A stretch of 64,000 bases of DNA from Phoma sp. XZ068 (GCA_004835665.1 RBKR01000024.1:682001-746000); one strand, 5' to 3'; counted from the first letter of the stretch, positions 31,055 to 42,628 are shown. Notes: generated by a model not told the origin, from the letters alone. Numbers and translations: made by a program.

Positions 31055-34000
31055 CAGGTTCACGACGAGGACATGACCGAACCGAAGAAGTCTGCTCTCC
31101 AACTCGGCTTTCCGCGATCGCGAGACTCGTCTCCGATGCCCGCGGCGTCCATCGGCAAAATGGGCGTGAGTAAGAAAAGGCCGATGATCCTCATCGCAAC
31201 CATGGAATACGACATCGAGGACTGGGCAATCAAGATTAAGATTGGTGGGTTGGGCGTGATGGCACAGCTCATGGGGAAGAATTTGCCTCATCAAGACTTG
31301 ACCTGGGTCGTTCCCTGTGTCGGCGGAGTGGAGTATCCTGTTGATACACCAGCGGAGCCCATGATGGTAACCATCCTCGATACTGAATACGAGATCCAGG
31401 TCCAATACCACAAGCTCAACAACATCACATACGTGTTGTTGGATGCCCCGATCTTCAGACAACAATCGAAATCCGAGCCCTACCCTGCCCGCATGGATGA
31501 TCTCGATTCGGCTGTATACTATAGCGCTTGGAATGCCTGTATCGCCCAGACTATTGAGAGATTCCCCATCGACCTGTACCATATCAACGATTATCATGGC
31601 GCAGCGGCGCCCTTGTATTTGCTTCCCAAAGGACGGACGATACCTTGCGCGCTGTCCCTGCACAACGCAGAGTTCCAAGGTTTATGGCCAATGCGCACGC
31701 CGAAGGAGCGCGACGAAGTCTGCCGCGTTTACAATCTCGAACCTTCCATCGTCGAGAAATATGTCCAATTCGGTGATGTCTTCAATCTCCTGCACGCTGG
31801 AGCAAGCTATCTCCGAGTCCATCAACGTGGTTTCGGCGCTGTTGGTGTGTCCAACAAATATGGTAACCGCTCTTACGCTCGTTATCCTATCTTCTGGGGC
31901 TTGAAGGAAGTTGGCAAGCTACCAAATCCGGATCCTAGTGATACCGCTCCTTGGGAACCAGAGAAGGAGAATGAGGTTATCACCGTCGACCCGGAGTACG
32001 AAACAAGCCGTGGAGATCTCAGACGACAGGCTCAAGAGTGGGCCGGTCTGGAGGGGAATCCCAAAGCTGAGCTATTTGTGTTCGTTGGTCGGTGGAGTAA
32101 TCAGAAGGTAAGTCTCAGATTTCAGGTGTCGTGTCCAGCTAACCCAAATAGGGTATCGATCTCATCTCCGATGTCTTCCCTGCTGTTCTCGAAAAGCACT
32201 CCAATGTCCAACTGATCTGTATAGGCCCTGTCATTGACCTGTACGGAAAGTTCGCAGCGCTCAAGCTCGGGAAGATGATGGAGAAATACCCTAAGCGAGT
32301 ATTCTCCAAGCCAGAGTTCACCGCACTTCCGCCGTTCATCTTTACGGGAGCCGAGTTTGCTCTGATTCCGTCTCGTGATGAGCCCTTTGGTCTAATCGCT
32401 GTCGAGTTTGGTAGGAAAGGAGCCCTTGGTGTGGGTGCTCGTGTTGGCGGCCTTGGCCAGATGCCTGGATGGTGGTTCACGGTCGAGTCAATAACTACCA
32501 AACACATGCTACACCAGTTCAAGTCTGCCATCGAAGAAGCCCTGGCGTCGAAGACCGAAACAAGGGCAATGATGAGAGCGAGATCCGCCAAGCAACGATT
32601 CCCGGTCGCGAAGTGGGTGGAAGACCTTAACACCCTCCAGCAGACCGCTATCAAGATCCACAACGAAAAGAAAGGTTCATCTTCCAAGGGTATCTTCCGA
32701 CTGCGATCGCGAGCTTCGGCCTCAAAAATCTCGCTGCAATTTCCCGATGAGGGCTTCTTTTATCCTCAGTCTCGAGCAGTTAGCACCGACAGGCTATCTA
32801 CATATGAGGCAAGGCCTGCCGGGGACGATGCCCCGCCGCGAGAATCTGGCGAATACCACGCCACGCTCCAACGCGGTCTCTCCCTTGGTGTTCGATCTGG
32901 ACCTGGACACAGACCGAGGGCAAGCCTTGCACCTGAACCACTTATGCAGGTCCATGAGCAGCGATCGCCTCCCAGGACACCAGAGATCCATGAAATCGAC
33001 CCCGACGGTGCATCAATGTCGAGTGAAGGATCTTTGCACAACCAGGAGATGTTCATCAACCGAGAGCAGGCGGAAGTTAACTATAGAGAGTCCGAACGCC
33101 AGCTCGCCATGGCCGTTCTCGCAGGCAGCACCACGGACGCTTTGGGACGGCCGTTGGCGCTTGTTGACACGTCTTACGACAGTCCTAGAGGACGTGGTAG
33201 GTCTCGCAGCCCGCGTCCAGCGGGAGACGAGGAATCGCTGTCAAGGTCGCGATCACGAACTGGTCTTCTCGATCCAAGTAGCCTTCCAATGCGCATGAGG
33301 TCATCGCACCACAGACGGAGGCGGTCATCTGCTCTCGACCTGAGCACAATCAAAAACGTCAGTACGACTGATTTCAGCTTGCAGAAAGTGGATCCCACTT
33401 TCGAGGATAAGACTGGAGCATACTATGCCAAGTTCGAATCTATGCTCGGTAACCTGAGTGGCAAGACTTCGGAATCTGATCTCTGCGTCGAAGAGTTCCT
33501 CGTCGAGAGTGAGAAGGAATGGTTCAAGAAGATGCGTGCCGAAAGACTTGGACGAGGAGATCGTGCCCGTTCCCGAGACAGCCGGTTAAGTCCCAGTCCT
33601 AGCCCTGCATGGCTCCCTAACAGCCTGCACAGTAACGGTAGTCGGGGTCCCAGTCCCTCTCCATATGCATCTGCGCGGGCGAGCGAAAGCGACGATGCTT
33701 CTCCTCGGCCATCGGGCGAGATGGACGAATTCCTCCTCGGTGCGAACTATCTGCGCCCGTCGCTCCTCAAGCGATGGATGCAAACCCGAGTTGGTGATTG
33801 GCCCATCTATTCCTTCCTCCTCGCACTCGGGCAGATCATGGCAGCCAATTCGTACCAGATCACTCTTCTTACCGGTCCTCAGGGCCAAAGTCCCGAGAAG
33901 CTATACGTTATTAGCGCAATCTTCATTGTCATGTCTAGTGTCTGGTGGATCATGTTCCGTACGCTGCCTTCGAAATTCGTTCTCTCCGCGCCCTTTGCAT

Positions 34001-35077
34001 TCTACGGAGCTGCTCCGAGAGATTGGATATAGAATGTTGCCACCGGCCTGTACGTCTCTGCATCTGCCAGTGGCTCGATATTCTTCGCGCTGAACTTTGG
34101 CGATGAAGGTAAGTCTTTTTCGCACGTCTCAACATGTCTCGCTCGTACTGACTTACTTAGGTGGTGCACCAATCAAATCCTGGATCTTCCGAGCTTGCAT
34201 GATCCAAGAAACTCAGCAAATCTACATCACAGCACTCTTCTACTGGGGAAGCACTCTCACAACTTCGTCTGCCGACAACGCCCTTACATCATCACCAAAG
34301 GCTGCCATGATCACGCTTCCGATAGCTGGCTTGATGTTTACCATTGGAGCTCTCCTCGTCACATCTCTGCCGTCCTACTATCACCAATCTCCGGGCAAGA
34401 TCCCGTCTTTCTACAAGACACTTCTCCGAAGGAAGATTGTCGGCTGGTTCTTCGTCATGATAATACTGCAGAATTACTTCCTGAGTACGCCGTATGGACG
34501 CAACTGGGCCTACCTCTGGTCCTCTCGCGCAGCACCACACTGGGCCGTCGGACTCCTTGTCCTGGCTTTTTTCGTCATCATCTGGGCGATATTCCTTTTC
34601 TTCTTCGCCAAATTGAGTAACAGCCATTCTTGGGTCCTGCCTATTTTCGCCATTGGACTGGGCGCACCGAGGTGGGCTCAAATGCTCTGGGGCGTATCAG
34701 GCATCGGAAACTGGGTTCCTTGGATGCCCGGAGGTCCCGTCGCCGGTGCTCTCGCTGGTCGCAGTCTCTGGCTCTGGCTCGGTCTTCTCGACGCACTGCA
34801 AGGAGTTGGCTTCGGTATGATGCTCCTGCAAACCCTCACCAGGATTCATATCGCGGTGTCCCTGGTGCTGGCGCAAGTACTCGGTACGGTCGTCACTATG
34901 GTCGCCAAGGCCACCGCTCCCGATGCAAATGGACCTGGAGACGTGTTCCCGGATTTCTCGGCGGGAGTCATAGAAGGATTGAGGAAGCCTTGGTTCTGGA
35001 TTGCGTTGGCGGTGCAGCTCGTTATTCCGTTGGGCTTCTTTAAGTTCTTTAGGAAGGAGCAGTTGAGTAAACCGTAA
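31055..35077 (+). pseudogene. ags1: Alpha-1,3-glucan synthase, C-terminal half
   Basis: Cell-wall alpha-1,3-glucan synthase normally has an extracellular amylase-like domain, a cytosolic GT5 glycosyltransferase and a multipass export domain, about 2400 residues. Here only the latter two remain. GT5 motifs: KIGGLGVMAQLMGK, YHINDYHG, LSLHNAEFQG, IPSRDEPFGLIAVEFGRKG and GLGQMPGWWF. A Ser/Arg-rich linker and about ten membrane segments follow (from LPSFL-type sequence near 33780 to ALAVQLVIPLGFF). Introns are 32108-32151 (44 bp) and 34109-34160 (52 bp). An in-frame TAG at 34030-34032 replaces the Gln expected in DWIQNVATGLY, a C-to-T change. There is no start of its own: the 5' side joins an MHYT fragment out of frame. 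The missing N-terminus plus the stop make it a pseudogene, or the join is an assembly error. Confidence 0.85.
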
Positions 35078-35287
35078 GCGTGGTGGAGCAATCGTGGAGA
35101 CTCTGCTTTTTGGTGTTTGGTGTTTCCCATTTCGTAGATGTGAGTTGATATCTGGATCGCCTTGGAGTACGGCTACAAACTATGGTCCAGGATCTTCTGG
35201 ACTACCCCACCTTGGACTTTGATTGGTAATGAATGGATTATGCACAGCCCCAACTTTTGCAAGTCTTTGTCTCGGAGACAAAAACTA

Positions 35288-36300
35288 TTAAACAATCAAT
35301 CGCTTGTGCACCTTCCTGTAGGCATCTAGGAATGCTTTTTTGTCGATATGGTTGATGTGGCTATCTGCCAAGACTCTGATCTCCTCCTTGTACGCACGCT
35401 TTAATGGGGCAAAGCAACCCACGTCAAGTGGCTGCAGGATATGTGAGGCGTGAGGAGGCATACAGAGAGTGATAATCTTGTTCTCTTCACACAGATTCTG
35501 AAAGGCAAGGGACTTGTGGTTCTCATGGCCATCAAGAATTAGTAGCCGGTAACTACCTACTGTCTGAGCCTCTATATGCTGGATAAAATGCTGCAACTAG
35601 GCAAGACCAAGCTCATTTGTTGTCCAGCCATTGCTGCTAACGCCTGTTCTCCAATCTTTAAGGTTGTGATACCAGGCCTGGTTGTGGTGCTTTGCTTTGA
35701 AGATAAAGAAGGGTGGGATTATCCAGCCCATCGCGTTGATACCAGCAATCAATGTTGCCCACTCACGATCGCCAGGCTGGACTCCAATTGGCTTGAGGCA
35801 TCTTTCAGAGGCTGTTACTACCTTAACAGACCCTCCAATACCCATCTGGAAGCCGGTCTCGTCAAAGTTGTAGGTATCTTCGTCTAGAATGCCATACTTG
35901 GCTTTGACGTTGCGTACAAGGTCAAACCAGGGACTAATAATAGTTGGACTGCTGCACAGGACTCTCTGGTGATCGCGCTGTCTTGTTACCTGACACTTGA
36001 GCTCAGGCTTCCGGCGTACAAAGTTGGTAGCCCAGTTTTGACCGACCTGACCACCGCTACATGCAGCAAGCAGTTGGTTGGCCATCTCTCGCACGTAGCT
36101 GAGCGTAGGGGCAAAGCCTCGCGTGTCAAGCTTCCTTATATACTGTATTATCGCCTCCTCTTCATGCCTCTGAAGATTTGATGAGTTGGGATGGGTATCG
36201 CGTCGGGCAGCTCTTCTGGCGCGTCGGTTGCTGAGCGTGCTTTAAGGAACGTCATGTATAGCAGCAGCGCGTCGCTGGCTTAGTAACGAGTCTGATTAGA
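35288..36300 (-). pseudogene. Class I pogo transposase relic (C-terminus missing)
   Basis: The minus-strand frame includes HEEEAIIQYIRKLDTRGFAP, the YNFDETGFQMG first acidic motif, LLILDGHENHKS and LQPLDVGCFAPLKRAYKEE. A TAG at about 35597 replaces Trp in GLAWLQHF, consistent with RIP. The upstream HTH region (36150-36300) is frameshifted and has a stop. Sequence ends abruptly at about 35288, before the zinc knuckle. The right end (36301-36347) has two GCGAGTCGATCAC-like modules of a class I terminal repeat and stops at TA 36346-36347. Confidence 0.85.
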
Positions 36301-36347
36301 TCGTGATCGACTTGCTTGTGTGATCGACTCGCTTGTCGCTCACTTTA

Positions 36348-36500
36348 CCGTACCGGTACCGTGCGCGTCGCCGCAACGATCGCCGGAACTGCAAAACACC
36401 AAACCAACGCCAAACTTCAACGCGTCACAACTCCATCAATATGAGTCGGATTGAGGAAGCGCTCGCGGCAATTGAAAGCCTGAATGAAGGAGGCTACTGT
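36348..36500 (+). mobile_element. Class II pogo element, 5' end fragment
   Basis: Starts CCGTACCGGTACCGTGCGCG directly after TA. ATG 36441 opens MSRIEEALAAIESLNEGGY, which matches the N-terminus of class II transposases (compare MPLEEALEELDSLKPGEHF). The match is lost after about 36500, so only the first ~150 bp remain. Confidence 0.65.
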
Positions 36501-37138
36501 ACCTTCGCGTTCCCGTCCTGTACTGTACAGTAACAGGCAAAGTGATTCAGGTTACACGACAGCGTGCTGTGAACGTATACAGGGAGACGGGAGCGTGAGC
36601 CAACGATTTGCTTTGGCAAGGCGCTAGTAATCAAGTTGACAGAGATCCCCCACGCCGCAAGATACGCCCACCCGAAGAACTACCCAAATTCAACGACCGT
36701 GTGACGAAAGCCCTCACAGTACCGAAGCCAATCGAAATTGTTGTCCGCCATGTACACACGATCCACTACCGGGCTCTAGCGCCAGCCTCTCACCAGGCTT
36801 TCCACGCCAACGCAAAGTCGGCTTGAAACTAAGAGAGTCACTAACCGCTTTTGAATGAAGCACTAGCGGAAGCGTACATTAAAATGAGGTAGAGGGCGTA
36901 TGGATATCCGTTGCTGTACCGCTAGGACGATGTCATCTTAATTCAAAATGTAAAGCAAAGGCGAAATATGTCAAACTCGACTTCTATTCCACCTAAAATC
37001 ATCTGATAAAATAACAACAAGAAGTGAAAAGGCAGCAAGCACCCCTTATACTACTCTCCGAACCAACCATCTCTCTAACATGGACCGCGTTCTAGCTCCG
37101 TCCAGCTGCCTGTCAACTCTCGTACGTTCCTTGGAGAT
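36501..37138. other. No recognisable gene
   Basis: A segment near 36640-36700 reads PRRKIRPPEELPKF, which faintly recalls the RGRKI.PP tail of class II pogo transposases, so this may be a deleted remnant. The rest is 3' flank of the defensin-like gene. Confidence 0.35.
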
Positions 37139-37612
37139 TTAGCATCCCTTGGAATAGTGGCAGTCGCACCTCCTAATCACAATAAGCTCAGCCATTCGCT
37201 TCTTCATTTCAGCATACTTGGGCAACTTACGCTCGGAGAGGTCCACCACACTTGCCTGAGCTCGGCTTAATCTTCTTGCCATTGGGGCACTTGTATGAAA
37301 CCTCATTCTTGCACTAAGTTTCCGTTAGCATTCGTTGCTTCTGAACTCTCGAAAGTGTGACCAGGGGCACCGGGGGTAACGTTGCGGAAACAATGGGCAG
37401 CTTACGTGGAAGTTGCAGATGCCATCATCACTCGAAATGACACCACATCCATGGCCGCGCTTCATGATCTCAACAGCAGTAGGGGCGCGCTTCTCGAGGT
37501 CTGCCGTCACATCAATGCCATCGCTGTCGTTGACATCCCAGGCTTCGGGAGCTGGGACGGCAAGGGCGCCGGCGATGAGGAAGAAGGTGGTGGCGATTGC
37601 AGTGAAGCGCAT
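37139..37612 (-). CDS. Secreted defensin-like peptide precursor (CS-alpha-beta type), 107 aa
   Basis: Three exons: 37406-37612, 37231-37313 and 37139-37172. Introns are 37314-37405 (92 bp, GTAAGC...GCTAAC...TTAG) and 37173-37230 (58 bp, GTAAGT...ATTAG). Both junctions restore cysteine-containing frames and the last exon ends SKGC-stop. A signal peptide (MRFTAIATTFFLIAGALAVP) and an acidic pro-segment precede two Kex2-type sites, EKR at 40-42 and MKR at 50-52. Cleavage after residue 52 would release a 55-residue peptide starting GHGCG. Cysteine spacing is C-x9-C-x3-C-x7-C-x12-C-x7-C-x1-C-x5-C; the CxxxC plus CxC pattern, the GxGC start and CGGPLRARC are features of fungal defensins of the plectasin/micasin type. 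It probably acts outside the cell on competing microbes; a role as host-directed effector is the alternative. Confidence 0.8.
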
Positions 37613-38353
37613 ATTGATTAGTCTTGAGTTGGTGTGATAGGTGAAGTGGTGAAGAACTCGGTGTTGATGTTTGGGAGTCGATTGAATTGAAAGTGCTGAT
37701 TGCTGATGATGGTGACTTTGAGGAGAGAGAATGGCAGTCTTTTATATTCAAATCCTCAGAAGATTGGCAAAGTTGAATGCGAAGTTGAATGCGAAGTTGA
37801 ATGCGAAGTTGAATGCGAATTATTCTTCCCTTCCTCGAGGCTGTGATACTAACCTAAAAAACTCTTTTCTATCTTGTTGTATTGGCGCAGTCGTATATCG
37901 TATTCTGGTCCCTTCATGAACATCATCCCCGAACGTATCTAACCAAACGGCTCTCATGACCAGGTTCGATGTCCATCACCGTGACTCTAAGACTGCTTGG
38001 TGCGGCTTCTCTGCAATGAAATTAAAGCATAACCCAGTTCGATATCGCCGAGCCGTTCGGCCCCCTACAAAATTTCCATGTACGTACTAGCCGCCTGATG
38101 ACACGAAGTTTCGCGGTTTTAGCTGCACGGAATGTGGCACAGGGGTAGGTTTTATGTAAGGCGCATGATCTTGTGGCTTTGAGGGTCATTCGTTGGCTCG
38201 TTCGTCACATTGGCGGAATTAATTTCCGGCGGAGAGAGATACGGTCTGATTTTGTCGATCCTGGGAAAAACCTGGGGTCCAGGGGTAAAATAATACGAGG
38301 GGTGGGTACCTGATGTTATTCTTAGTACGTATCGGTAGACTGCGGCTGTATAA
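37613..38353. other. Upstream region of the defensin-like gene
   Basis: Probable promoter and 5' UTR of the minus-strand defensin-like gene (CT-rich minus-strand leader near 37620-37750), a 12-bp tandem repeat and then non-coding sequence up to the MULE end. No other gene is seen. Confidence 0.4.
37771..37818. repeat. Tandem repeat, four copies of AGTTGAATGCGA
   Basis: Four perfect 12-bp copies, about 160-200 bp upstream of the defensin-like start codon, so it lies in the likely promoter. Confidence 0.9.
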
Positions 38354-41215
38354 GGCTGGCGTGATTTGTCCCCCCGTTTTTGAGATTTGTTCCCCCGTTG
38401 AGATTTGTCCCCCGCGCTAGGGCTATTGGATACCAACTGCCTAATCAGGCTTAGAGTGTAATCTATGAATACGACAACAGCGCGACATCTATGCGTCTCC
38501 GCGCCACGAAGCGTCCGTTATATTCCTCTCTACATTGTAGTCAGTTATCTCTAGTTCTGCGTATATAATCATGGAAGCTATTCCAGCACCCTTAGACCTT
38601 CTCTATGACTCCTACAAGGAAGCATACGATGCTCTCAAGACGCATGGCAGACAACACGGCTACGGCTTTGTTCTTAAGCGATGTAAGCCTCACAACTCAG
38701 ATGTCAAAACACGATACTATTATCACTGTGACCGATTTCGGACCTACCAGTCAAGTGCAAAAAAGTCAAGTACAAGCACGCGTGCGAGTGTATGCCCCTT
38801 CAAGCTAGTTATCTTTAGGGTGAAGCATATCGAGCAATGGAAGCTAGAGGTTCTGGACAAGCATCACAACCATACCTGGTTGATCAACCCCAGCGCGCAC
38901 AATGTGTATCGCAAGCGTACAATGGCACAAAAGGAAGTGATTGAATTGATGACCCATGCGGGGGCGCGGCTGATGCAGATCCTTGCTATAATCCAAAGTG
39001 AAGATTATGACACCCTGGTCACGGCCACCGACATTTGGGGCGAGAGAAAGAAGATCAGAGAGAGACATTTGGATGGAAGGAGTCCGATGGAGGCATTGCT
39101 AGACGATCTATCCACGGCAGACTGGATCTTCGCCGTTAAGAAGGACGACAACAATCGCATCCAGAACCTCTTCTTCGCCCAACAGAAGCAGGTCGAGCTT
39201 CTGCTGGCGAATCCTGATGTACTATTGATGGACTGCACATATCGAACCAACAAGTACAAACTTCCTCTGCTGCACATACTCGGCTGCACTAATCTGCAGA
39301 CGTTCTTCTCTGCAGGCTTCTGCTTCCTCAGCAACGAAACACATGCAGACTACCACTGGGCGATCGCAAACTTCCTCCTCAAGACAGGCGTGCAACAACC
39401 GCGTGTGTTTATCAGCGACCAGGAAGAAGCGTTGAAGATGTCAGCGCGCGCGCTGCTCCCAGGAGTTCCTCAACTCTTGTGTGTGTGGCACATCAACAAG
39501 AACGTTCAAACGAAAGCGCAACAGATCTGGAGAGATGCTGATGGCACGACAAAAGAAGAGAAGCAGAGGATTGTTGAGCAAAGGGCTTCATTCATGAAAC
39601 GTTGGACTCAGGTACGCTGACTATAAGCGTTGAGAGCGCTCTGTAGCAGCTCTGCTAGCAACCTTAGACTGATCGAGGCAGCTTGTCTACGCGAAGAGAC
39701 CGATGGACTTCCAATTCAAGTGGAACGATCTGCTCAAAGACTACAGTCACCAGCCGGAGCTTTGCCGGTACCTGCAAGAAAACCAATACCTAACACGCAC
39801 AGAGTGGGCAGCGGCCTGGACCTCCCATCACCGACACTACAACACAATCACAAGCTCACCTGTTGAGGGCATGCACAAGGTCTTGAAGGACTATCTTATG
39901 ACTTCAACAGGCGACTTGCTCCGTGTCGTCGCGAGGATCGAACAGATGGTCAAGAGTCAACACAGCAAATACGCAAAGGAGATTGCATCTTCTAAGCACA
40001 GAACCAAGTTTCAGCACAAGCTCGAGTCCATGCCCTTCCTGCCTCCTGGGATCCATGATGTCCTTACTCCACCAGCTATCGAACGTATCAGGCAACAAGA
40101 TTTGCTGCGACAGAAAGAGCAACGACAGCGTCGTGGTGGGCATCCTTGTTCGGGCCTCTTTGAGAAAACGAATGGCCTTCCATGCCGGCATACGCTGCAA
40201 GAGGTGATGGCTGCTAGATCCACACTGCGATTGAATCACCTCTACGACGATCATTGGCGCTATCAACGTGAGCATGGCCCGTCAATGCGCTCATCCTCGA
40301 GACCGTTCCAGTCCGTTCTCGAGCCACTTACCGTTCAGACAAGAGGTGCGCCAAGAAGAAACGAAGCATCCACTCGCCGAGACCCCTCACCTTTCGAACG
40401 GCGTGTGCCACCTTCTATACCTCGCTTTCAACCCTCCCATCAATACCAGGGTCAAACGCTGGCTGAAGCTCTGCAGCAAGTCAACACCTCTGTCACTGTT
40501 TCGATTCCCAGCTCTACTTCAGTTGCAGATCCTGTAACCACCTGCATATCTGTGTCGATCCCAGCACCTGCTCCTCTACCTCCTGCTTCATCTTGGCCAT
40601 CTCCGCCTGTAGCTGTCGCTGTGTCAGTGACCATGGCTTCGCCCCCTGTCTGGCAACCTCCGACATTAGAAGAGTTCTTAGCCGACGTTGAAGGTCGGCG
40701 ATGTCAACCTGTGTTATATAATTGCAATGATATGATGTCGGCTACTAATTTCCTGACAGAAACAGGGCAGGAGGGGGATCCTGCAGAGCTGGTGGAGGCA
40801 CGGAACATGGCTCTTGCTAAGCAGGAACTCTTCGCTTCCTGCACGCCGACTATGGCTTGGAACTATCATTTTGGAGACATGGAAGCTTTCTATGCTGAAA
40901 GGTTTGCACAGGTTGATGCTCAAGATGCAATTGTTGAGCCTGAGGTCACATCTACACGGCGGCCCAAACGCGCTGCAGCAGTGGCGGCTCCAGAAGCCTG
41001 GAAAGACCTTGGTCCGCGAAAGAGACGACGGTGTGAGTAGACAAGGAGTTCGGCAATATAGACAATTTACGTACAGCCCCCCTTCACACCTACCTGCTTC
41101 CAACACAAATACAAAACCGTAATCTATCTGACGCTAATGGTGATCTGGCTAGCGCGGGGGACAAATCTCAACGGGGGGACAAATCTCAAAAACGGGGGGA
41201 CAAATCACGCCAGCC
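38354..41215 (+). mobile_element. MULE DNA transposon, full length
   Basis: 2862 bp with terminal inverted repeats of about 65 bp starting GGCTGGCGTGATTTGTCCCC. Each end is built of three tandem units around GAGATTTGTCCCCCCGTT. The ends differ by about two positions, so the element is young. I found no clear 8-10 bp target duplication (left flank GCTGTATAA, right flank CAATATTAT). Confidence 0.9.
38571..41040 (+). CDS. MULE transposase with FAR1-type DNA-binding and SWIM-like domains, ~799 aa
   Basis: Two exons: 38571-39611 and 39682-41040. The 70-bp intron (GTACGC...CTGAT...GCAG) joins MKRWTQ to LVYAKRPMDF in frame. The N-terminus is FAR1/WRKY-GCM1-like (C and H residues around YYYHCDRF, ASVCPFKL and HHNHTW). 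The central MULE transposase domain has LLMDCTYRTNKYKLPLL (first Asp), VFISDQEEALKMSA (second Asp) and LLCVWHINKNV. A SWIM-like Cys/His motif follows (CSGLFEKTNGLPCRHTLQ). The C-terminus is Pro/Ser-rich with a basic end (RRPKRAAA...GPRKRRR). The frame is intact, so it is probably active. Confidence 0.92.
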
Positions 41216-41701
41216 CAATATTATTCCTTACTTGGTTATCACAGTTGGGATTTCGGTCACGTGTTGCTAGGTTCAGACCTACCACGCCGCCATGCCAAGG
41301 AGAAAGCTGTTGAGCTATATTAGCGGGGTAACGACCTGCCTCGCTATCAACTCTGTTTGCAAGGAAGTCTTCGAAGGCGAAGGAAGTTGAGACTTGATTC
41401 TGGCCCGAACAAACTTATTCACACCAACATGTAAGTAATTTATATTAACTACAAGTTGATACTGTACTACGTCTGACAGATGTTAAGGTGCGAATTTCAT
41501 ACGACTATCAAGGTTACGCCCGACGCTAGGGCTCCCGGCGGAAATCGAATACAAAGAATTAGAGAGAAGAAGGACTGCGAACGCACCGATTGCAAGAATT
41601 CCGATAGCTACGTACCACCAACGAACCCCTCAACCAGTGCCTCTTCCTAGGGGAACGATACGCGAGATGGCTGAAGGAGGTTCATTTGGAAGCGAACAAC
41701 T
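41216..41701. other. No recognisable gene
   Basis: Mixed sequence between the MULE and the 3' end of the minus-strand kinase-like gene. No motif or repeat recognised. Confidence 0.35.
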
Positions 41702-42568
41702 CTACCCTGTCCTTATGTCTTGTGCAGCTCTTGTGAGCTTCTCTATCCATCGCTGGATCTTTTCCAACGCAATTTGATCGTGCTCTTGCGCCGAAATCGT
41801 GAAGTCTTCGTCAATCCATCCTGGTGTGCCTGCTGTGATGAGTGGCTTCCCAAATGGCTGGCATGAACCGTAATCGATAATGACAGGATCATCGCATTCG
41901 TCGATCATAATATTCATTGGCGTGAGATCGTTGTGCGCTCGTCCAAGTGAATGAAGGTGGCAGATCGCAGACTTCATTTTGCGCATGCAGTTCCCAACGT
42001 CAAAGTGTTGCGCATTCTTCTCTAGTCGGTGCTGGAGTGTAACAGGAAGGCGATCCAGGACAAGGCTAACGATACGACCACGTTTGATCAAACAACCATG
42101 ATACCTTATGATGCTGGGATGCGGGTTACGCGAAAGAAGCTCCATTGTTTCAACTTCGTGTAATATAAGTTTTGGCAACAGGCCTGTACCTAAGAAGTCT
42201 AGGTGTAGTTTTGGCCTTTTGAGGAAGAGAGTCTCGCCGATCGGAGGTGAAACTTCTGTGATGTTTGAAGGAGCCTCAGGGTACACATCCTCATCTGGAA
42301 GACGTTGCAAACTTTCTCTGATGATTTTCTGGTTTAAATCGCATTTTCGAAAATTGGACTGGCCAAAGTAGGCAACATATTCATCGGAAATGTAGCCGAA
42401 AGATGAGTATAGGAAGATTGGATTACCGTCCTCGTCATCTTCCTCGGAGAACGCTTCGTAGCGGGGGGAAAGGTCCCGAGCCGAATACAAAGGCAGCTCT
42501 TCAGTGATCATTATTTGAAACTGCTTCGACGTCGAAGTGAGGATGAAAAATGGTTGTGAAAGCGGCAT
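41702..42568 (-). CDS. Protein-kinase-like protein, 288 aa
   Basis: A small eukaryotic-type kinase domain. The start is the ATG at 42566-42568 (MPLSQPFFIL); a later Met (MITEELPLYS, about 42511) is also possible. The catalytic loop is HNDLTPMNIMID, with HxD written HND, and the metal-binding motif is IIDYGSC, with DYG in place of DFG. The glycine-rich loop is not recognisable; a possible lysine is in LFLKRPKL. These variations are common in the large expanded fungal kinase-like families and activity cannot be assumed. Its upstream end lies only about 60 bp from element F copy 2, so its promoter may have been replaced or cut by that insertion. Confidence 0.75.
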   Translation of the reverse strand: MPLSQPFFILTSTSKQFQIMITEELPLYSARDLSPRYEAFSEEDDEDGNPIFLYSSFGYISDEYVAYFGQSNFRKCDLNQKIIRESLQRLPDEDVYPEAPSNITEVSPPIGETLFLKRPKLHLDFLGTGLLPKLILHEVETMELLSRNPHPSIIRYHGCLIKRGRIVSLVLDRLPVTLQHRLEKNAQHFDVGNCMRKMKSAICHLHSLGRAHNDLTPMNIMIDECDDPVIIDYGSCQPFGKPLITAGTPGWIDEDFTISAQEHDQIALEKIQRWIEKLTRAAQDIRTG

Positions 42569-42628
42569 TTCTCGCAACCTCTCGAGGTTTGGAAGGATTG
42601 CGGAACATTGTTTTGCCGGATCCGACTA

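Noticed and set aside
37771..37818. Possible CRISPR-like repeat
   Set aside because: The units are contiguous with no spacers, and the genome is fungal.
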